Shown one piece after another: positions 60,242 through 64,000 of a DNA stretch of 64,000 nucleotides. A program made the position numbers and the translations under genes. Each line of letters starts with the position of its first letter. Position 1 is the stretch's first letter. Below the pieces are notes generated by a model. It saw nothing but the letters and a program-made list of their open reading frames with translations. It did no database searches and was not told the origin of the DNA. This stretch comes from Nocardia macrotermitis (GTDB lineage Bacteria; Actinomycetota; Actinomycetes; Mycobacteriales; Mycobacteriaceae): the NCBI RefSeq assembly GCF_009604405.1, contig NZ_WEGK01000004.1, positions 124,001 to 188,000 of the forward strand, in the 5' to 3' direction.

Positions 60242-61741
60242 ATGGCAGAGATTTCCCTCGCGGACGGTGCGGTTCGCGGCCATCGCGGTCGTCGTGTGGT
60301 GCGCTGGCGTTCGATTCCCTACGCGGCCGCGCCGGTCGGTGAGCTGCGCTTCCGGGCCCCGCAGCCGGTGGCGCCATGGCAGGGGGTGCGTGATGCCACC
60401 GAATTCGGTTTCGCCGCGATGCAGCATCGCTCGGGCGCGCGCATCGGCCCCCGCACCACGCAGCCGACCGCCGAGGACTGTCTGACCCTGAACGTCGTCG
60501 CCCCCGCGGAACCGTCCTCGACGCCGCGACCGGTGATGGTGTTCATCCACGGCGGCGCGTACCTGATCGGCACCTCGGCGCTGAGCCTGTACTCGGGTAC
60601 GCGGCTGGCCACCCGCGGCGATGTCGTGGTCGTCTCGATCAACTACCGGCTCGGCGCGTTCGGCTACGTCGATTTCAGCGAATTCTCCACGCCCGAACGG
60701 CCTTTCGACTCCAACCTGGGCCTGCGCGATCAGGTGGCGGCCCTGGAGTGGGTGCAGCGCAATATCGCGGCGTTCGGCGGCGATCCGGACAACGTCACGA
60801 TATTCGGCGAGTCCGCGGGCGCGCACGCGGTGCTCTCGCTGCTGGCCACGCCCGCCGCGGCCGGACTGTTCCATCGCGGTATCGCCCAGAGCGCACCCGC
60901 CGACTGGGCGGTGACCGCCGAGCAGGCCCGGCTGTTCGCCCGCACCTGCGTCGAAAAGCTCGGTGCCACACCGGAAACCGCGGCCGAGGCGTTGAGCGAC
61001 GCCAGCGCGAACGATATCCGCAAGGCGGTGGAATCGCGGCTGGGCAAGTGGACCCGGCAGCATCCGGGCACCTTCGTCGCGTCCCCGGTCGTGGACGGCG
61101 ACTTCCTGCCCGAGGCCCCGATCGACGCGATCGTCAACGGATCGGCCCACCGGTTGCCGCTGATCATCGGCACCAACCGCAACGAGGCGACGCTGTTCGC
61201 GCGTTTCGACGACACCCTGCCCACCACGCAGGAGCGCATGCGCGAGGTACTGGCCGGGTCCGAGGGTGCCGAATCCCGTATCGCGGCAGCGTATCCCGGC
61301 TATCCGGCCGCGAAGACGGCGGTGCGGGCGGGCGGTGATTTCGTGTTCTGGCGGCCCTCACTCGAGGTCATGGCCGGGCACAGCCGGCACGCGCCGACCT
61401 ACGCCTACCGCTTCGATTTCGCCCCGCGCGCAGTGCGTTTGGCCGGATTCGGCGCGACGCACGCATTGGATCTGATCCCGGTGTTCGGCGGGGTGGATTC
61501 GCCGATCGGGCGGGTGCTCACCGCCGCGGGCGGGCACAAGGGTTTTCGCGCGGTGCAACGCGAATTCCAGGACAACTGGCTGGCTTTCGCGCGCACCGGC
61601 ACACCGCTGGCGTCCTGGCCCGAATACAGCGAGCAGCGACGGATCACGCGCGTCATCGATGCGCCGTCCCGGCTCGAGGTGGATCCGGAGAAGTCCAAAC
61701 GCCTTGCCTGGGAAGGGGTTCGGGTTCCAGCGGTGAGCTGA
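60242..61741 (+). CDS. Type B carboxylesterase/lipase
   Basis: The 499-residue alpha/beta hydrolase has VMVFIHGGAYLIGTSALSLY (oxyanion hole), VVVSINYRLGAFGY, the nucleophile in FGESAGAHAVLSLLAT (Ser about residue 191), the acid in NRNEATLFARFD and a C-terminal His in FGATHALDLIPVFGG. No signal peptide, so it is cytoplasmic. TACCAT lies seven bases before the ATG (leaderless). Likely hydrolyses esters; substrate unknown. Confidence 0.9.
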   Translation: MAEISLADGAVRGHRGRRVVRWRSIPYAAAPVGELRFRAPQPVAPWQGVRDATEFGFAAMQHRSGARIGPRTTQPTAEDCLTLNVVAPAEPSSTPRPVMVFIHGGAYLIGTSALSLYSGTRLATRGDVVVVSINYRLGAFGYVDFSEFSTPERPFDSNLGLRDQVAALEWVQRNIAAFGGDPDNVTIFGESAGAHAVLSLLATPAAAGLFHRGIAQSAPADWAVTAEQARLFARTCVEKLGATPETAAEALSDASANDIRKAVESRLGKWTRQHPGTFVASPVVDGDFLPEAPIDAIVNGSAHRLPLIIGTNRNEATLFARFDDTLPTTQERMREVLAGSEGAESRIAAAYPGYPAAKTAVRAGGDFVFWRPSLEVMAGHSRHAPTYAYRFDFAPRAVRLAGFGATHALDLIPVFGGVDSPIGRVLTAAGGHKGFRAVQREFQDNWLAFARTGTPLASWPEYSEQRRITRVIDAPSRLEVDPEKSKRLAWEGVRVPAVS

Positions 61742-61745
61742 ACCG

Positions 61746-62333
61746 TTACCCCGGCAGGGCTCCGGCCAGGACCGTGGTCACCATCCGCGCGACCTCCGCG
61801 GACTCCGGCGGCGCGGTCCGGTCGGCGAAACGCAGATGGCCCGCGCCGACCAATGTCGGTGCGAGAGTGGCGATATCGGCGTCGGCGGTGAGGCGGCCGA
61901 GTTCGCGTTCCCGTCGCAGATAGGTCTCGATCATCTCGGCGGCCTCGCGCATCAGCGGGATGCCGGGCGTCCCGGCGCGGCGCAGCCTGGCACGAAGTTC
62001 GTCGCGGAAGATCACCAGGCTGACGATCGAGACCGCGATGGTGCCGAACAGCTCGGTCAGTGCGGCGGTGAGATTCGCGACGACCGTTCCGGTTCCGGCC
62101 GATTCCTGTAGCGCGTGCGCCTGCGCGTTCAACTTCGTGATCCGGTCCCGGACGAGTTCGGCCAGGAATTCGTCGAAATCGCTGAAGTGCCGGTGCAGTA
62201 CGCCCTTCGCGCACCCCGCCTCGGTGGTGACCGCGCGGCTGGTCAGGGCGTCGGGACCGTCCCGCAGCAGGATGCGTTCGGCCGCGCCGAACAGCTGCTC
62301 GCGCACATCGCGCAGGGCCACTCCGGTGGGCAC
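61746..62333 (-). CDS. TetR-family regulator
   Basis: The ~195-residue protein has a TetR domain LFGAAERILLRDGPDALTSR, AVTTEAGCAKGVLHRHFSDF and a ligand domain. GTG 62333 is chosen because AAAGGAG ends seven bases upstream. It diverges from a methyltransferase with palindromes in between, and converges with the esterase. It probably controls the methyltransferase. Confidence 0.88.
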   Translation of the reverse strand: MPTGVALRDVREQLFGAAERILLRDGPDALTSRAVTTEAGCAKGVLHRHFSDFDEFLAELVRDRITKLNAQAHALQESAGTGTVVANLTAALTELFGTIAVSIVSLVIFRDELRARLRRAGTPGIPLMREAAEMIETYLRRERELGRLTADADIATLAPTLVGAGHLRFADRTAPPESAEVARMVTTVLAGALPG

Positions 62334-62369
62334 CGGCACTCCTTTCCGCTCAGGGCGAACTCGATGACG

Positions 62370-62390
62370 CACTCGAAACGTTGTCGAGTG
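62370..62390. promoter_or_regulatory. Probable TetR operator
   Basis: CACTCGA-N7-TCGAGTG is a perfect inverted repeat 37 bases before the TetR start. A second palindrome, GTGGGCA-CA-TGCCCAC (62408-62423), overlaps the methyltransferase ATG. Confidence 0.65.
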
Positions 62391-62415
62391 GGCATGCGCC
62401 CATTACCGTGGGCAC

Positions 62416-63258
62416 ATGCCCACTCTACCGCCCGAACAGCCCGGACCAGCACCGACCGAGACACCCTCGCCCGAGACTCCGCACCGGGCCCGCGCCATCG
62501 CCGAATCCTTCGGCGTGGACGCACCCCGCTACGACCGCACCCGCCCGCCCTATCCGGCCGCGCTGATCGAGCGCATCCGCACGACCGCGCCCGGCGGCGC
62601 GATCCTGGACGTCGGCACCGGAACCGGCATCGTCGCACGACAATTCCGGGATCTGGGCTGCACCGTGCTCGGCGTGGAACCCGACGCGCGGATGGCCGAA
62701 TTCGCGCGCAGCACCGGAATCGAGACCGAGGTCGCGACCTTCGAGACCTGGGCACCCGGGGACCGCCGGTTCGACGCGGTGGTGTCGGGCACGGCCTGGC
62801 ACTGGGTGGACCCGGCCGCCGGGGCCGCGCAGGCCGGGCGGGTATTGCGGCCCGGCGGGCTGCTCGCACCGTTCAACCACGTCTTCCAGCTGCCGCCCGA
62901 GGTGGCCGAGCGGGTGCAGGCGGTCTATCGGCGGGTGATTCCCGACTCGCCGTTCCTGGATCAGCCGACCCGTCCGACCGTGGACCTCTACCGGGCGTTC
63001 TTCGACCGCGCCGCCGAGGGGATGCGGGCGAGCGGCGCGTTCGAGGAGCCGCGGCAGTGGCAGTTCGAGTGGCAGCGCGACTACACCCGCGACGAATGGC
63101 TGGATCAGTTGCCGACGACCGGCATGTTCACCCGGCTCGAACCGGATCGGCTGGCCGAGATCCTGGCCGGGACCGGCACGGTCATCGATGAACTAGGGGG
63201 CGTCTTCACGATGTCGTACACGACCGTCGCCGTCGCGGCCATCCGGAAAACCGATTGA
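62416..63258 (+). CDS. Class I SAM-dependent methyltransferase
   Basis: The 280-residue enzyme has motif I AILDVGTGTGIVARQFRDLG, motif II acidic VLGVEPDARMAEFAR, DAVVSGTAWHWVDPAAGAAQ and VLRPGGLLAPFNHVF. The WHW-type segment is common in UbiE-like small-molecule methyltransferases of actinobacteria. Substrate unknown. TACCGT lies six bases before the ATG, which itself is inside a palindrome, so a repressor could block both initiation steps. Confidence 0.88.
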   Translation: MPTLPPEQPGPAPTETPSPETPHRARAIAESFGVDAPRYDRTRPPYPAALIERIRTTAPGGAILDVGTGTGIVARQFRDLGCTVLGVEPDARMAEFARSTGIETEVATFETWAPGDRRFDAVVSGTAWHWVDPAAGAAQAGRVLRPGGLLAPFNHVFQLPPEVAERVQAVYRRVIPDSPFLDQPTRPTVDLYRAFFDRAAEGMRASGAFEEPRQWQFEWQRDYTRDEWLDQLPTTGMFTRLEPDRLAEILAGTGTVIDELGGVFTMSYTTVAVAAIRKTD

Positions 63259-63306
63259 TATCGGATCCTGTTGCACACCAAGGGAATTCGTTCACATTCG
63301 AGATGA

Positions 63307-63333
63307 GGTGCCGGGCACCCCGAGCCCGGCACC
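63307..63333 (+). terminator. Hairpin terminator after the methyltransferase
   Basis: GGTGCCGGGC / GCCCGGCACC with a seven-base loop, 49 bases past the stop. The remaining 63334-63479 holds no supported gene. Confidence 0.65.
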
Positions 63334-63479
63334 CGTCCGATCGCCGCGCGGTTCCGAATCACTGAGCACGTAAAGCTCACGGCCAGAACATCATCAGGGC
63401 GATCACCCACACCTCGGCAGCCATCGCGACGTGTGGCCGGTCGCCGCATCAGCCATATCTTCGATCGGGGAGGAACGAC

Positions 63480-64000
63480 ATGGCCAATGGTCTGGATTAT
63501 GCCGGGGGAATTCCCGGCGGCGCGGCCATCGCGGCCGCCGGATATCGATTCGTCTGCCGCTATCTCACTCCGGGCGGTCCCGGCCTACCCGGCAAACTAC
63601 TCACGCCCGGCGAAGCGGATGACTTGCGCGCCAACGGAATCGACATCGTCGCGAATTGGGAGACCACCGCCGACGCGATGTTGAACGGTTACGACGCCGG
63701 GCGCGCGGACGCCGCGGCCGCACTGCGGCAGGCGCTGGCCTGCGGCGGCTCGGCGGACCGCCCGATCTACTTCTCCGCCGATTTCGACGCCACCCCCGAA
63801 CAACAGGCCCCGATCAACGCCTACCTCCAAGGCGCCGCAACGGTTCTCGGCACCAAGAACGTCGGCATCTACGGCGGGTACTGGACCGTCTCGCGGGCGC
63901 TGGACGCGGGCGTGGCCGCCTGGGCGTGGCAGACCCAGGCGTGGAGCGGCGGGAATCAGGATCCGCGCATCAATATCCTGCAGAACGTCTCCCTCGGATA
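63480..64000 (+). CDS. Rv2525c-like glycoside-hydrolase-like protein (DUF1906), 3' truncated by window
   Basis: The frame starts at ATG 63480 behind GGGGAGGAACGAC and stays open to the window edge (173 codons). It begins ANGLDYAGGIPGGAAIAAAG and YRFVCRYLTPGG, then GIDIVANWETTADAMLNGYD, RPIYFSADFDATPEQQAPIN and GIYGGYWTVSRAL, the DUF1906 barrel found in Rv2525c, an exported Tat substrate. No signal peptide is seen here, so it may be the catalytic-type domain of a cytoplasmic or differently exported protein. The C-terminus is missing. Confidence 0.85.
   Translation, partial: MANGLDYAGGIPGGAAIAAAGYRFVCRYLTPGGPGLPGKLLTPGEADDLRANGIDIVANWETTADAMLNGYDAGRADAAAALRQALACGGSADRPIYFSADFDATPEQQAPINAYLQGAATVLGTKNVGIYGGYWTVSRALDAGVAAWAWQTQAWSGGNQDPRINILQNVSLG

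Noticed and set aside
63383..63425. 15-codon hydrophobic frame on the minus strand (MAAEVWVIALMMFWP)
   Set aside because: Too short to support, with no terminator or partner gene; noted only as a curiosity.

Overview
The window is chromosomal DNA of a high-GC mycolic-acid actinomycete, most likely Nocardia or a close relative. Supporting signs are MspA-type porins, MprAB/PepD, PerM, a chorismate mutase of the small AroQ type, many leaderless-looking starts, GlxR/Crp-, Zur- and IdeR-type boxes, and a gene order (pgi, chorismate mutase, pcrA, M23 peptidase, sucCD, a DUF5336 gene, perM, purN, purH, then mprAB, pepD, moaB2, mscL, an FmdB/Ruc-like gene and 5-FCL) that follows the Mycobacterium tuberculosis Rv0946c-Rv0992c block with insertions. 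No rRNA, tRNA, phage, transposase or CRISPR array was seen.

Layout. 1-5.2 kb: 5-formyl-THF cyclo-ligase, Ruc-like zinc-ribbon chaperone, SAF-domain protein, MscL, two MspA porins behind a hairpin-rich leader with a Crp-type site, a small conserved protein and MoaB2. 5.3-9.8 kb: PepD/HtrA protease and the MprAB envelope-stress system; pepD and mprA carry the same CTGAGA direct repeat upstream. 10.2-15.7 kb: a four-gene conservon (sensor-kinase-like protein, roadblock, DUF742, small GTPase) and a degenerate MHYT membrane protein. 15.9-20.6 kb: secreted and coiled-coil proteins, then a divergent Zur-type unit encoding zinc-free paralogues of L31, L32, L28, L33, S14 and S18 and a CobW-family protein without a Walker A motif. 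20.7-31.6 kb: lipoprotein, a possible Crp-controlled RNA, purH-purN, perM, an 88-bp repeat array, a DUF5336 protein, sucCD and an M23 peptidase. 31.6-40.5 kb: a 28-bp minisatellite, PcrA, chorismate mutase, succinate-semialdehyde dehydrogenase, Pgi and a TIGR01777 epimerase.

40.6-48.4 kb is more accessory: HhH protein, AidB-like acyl-CoA dehydrogenase, TetR regulator with a strong operator, enoyl-CoA hydratase, an acyltransferase-like protein holding six 17-residue repeats, a 618-bp MITE-like insertion flanked by an 8-bp direct repeat, and a PNPOx/MocR divergent pair.

48.7-59.7 kb is the most interesting part. A divergent two-component system and a divergent metallophore-type locus all carry IdeR/DmdR-like iron boxes. 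One arm has an SbnB-like dehydrogenase, a PLP decarboxylase, an SbnA-like synthase and a MATE exporter; the other has a FecB-like lipoprotein, FecCD permease and ATPase. There is no NRPS and no NIS synthetase. The gene content fits an ethylenediamine-disuccinate-like aminopolycarboxylate, apparently under iron rather than zinc control. 60-64 kb: DUF2630 protein, carboxylesterase, a TetR/methyltransferase divergent pair, and the start of a Rv2525c-like glycoside-hydrolase-like gene cut by the window edge.
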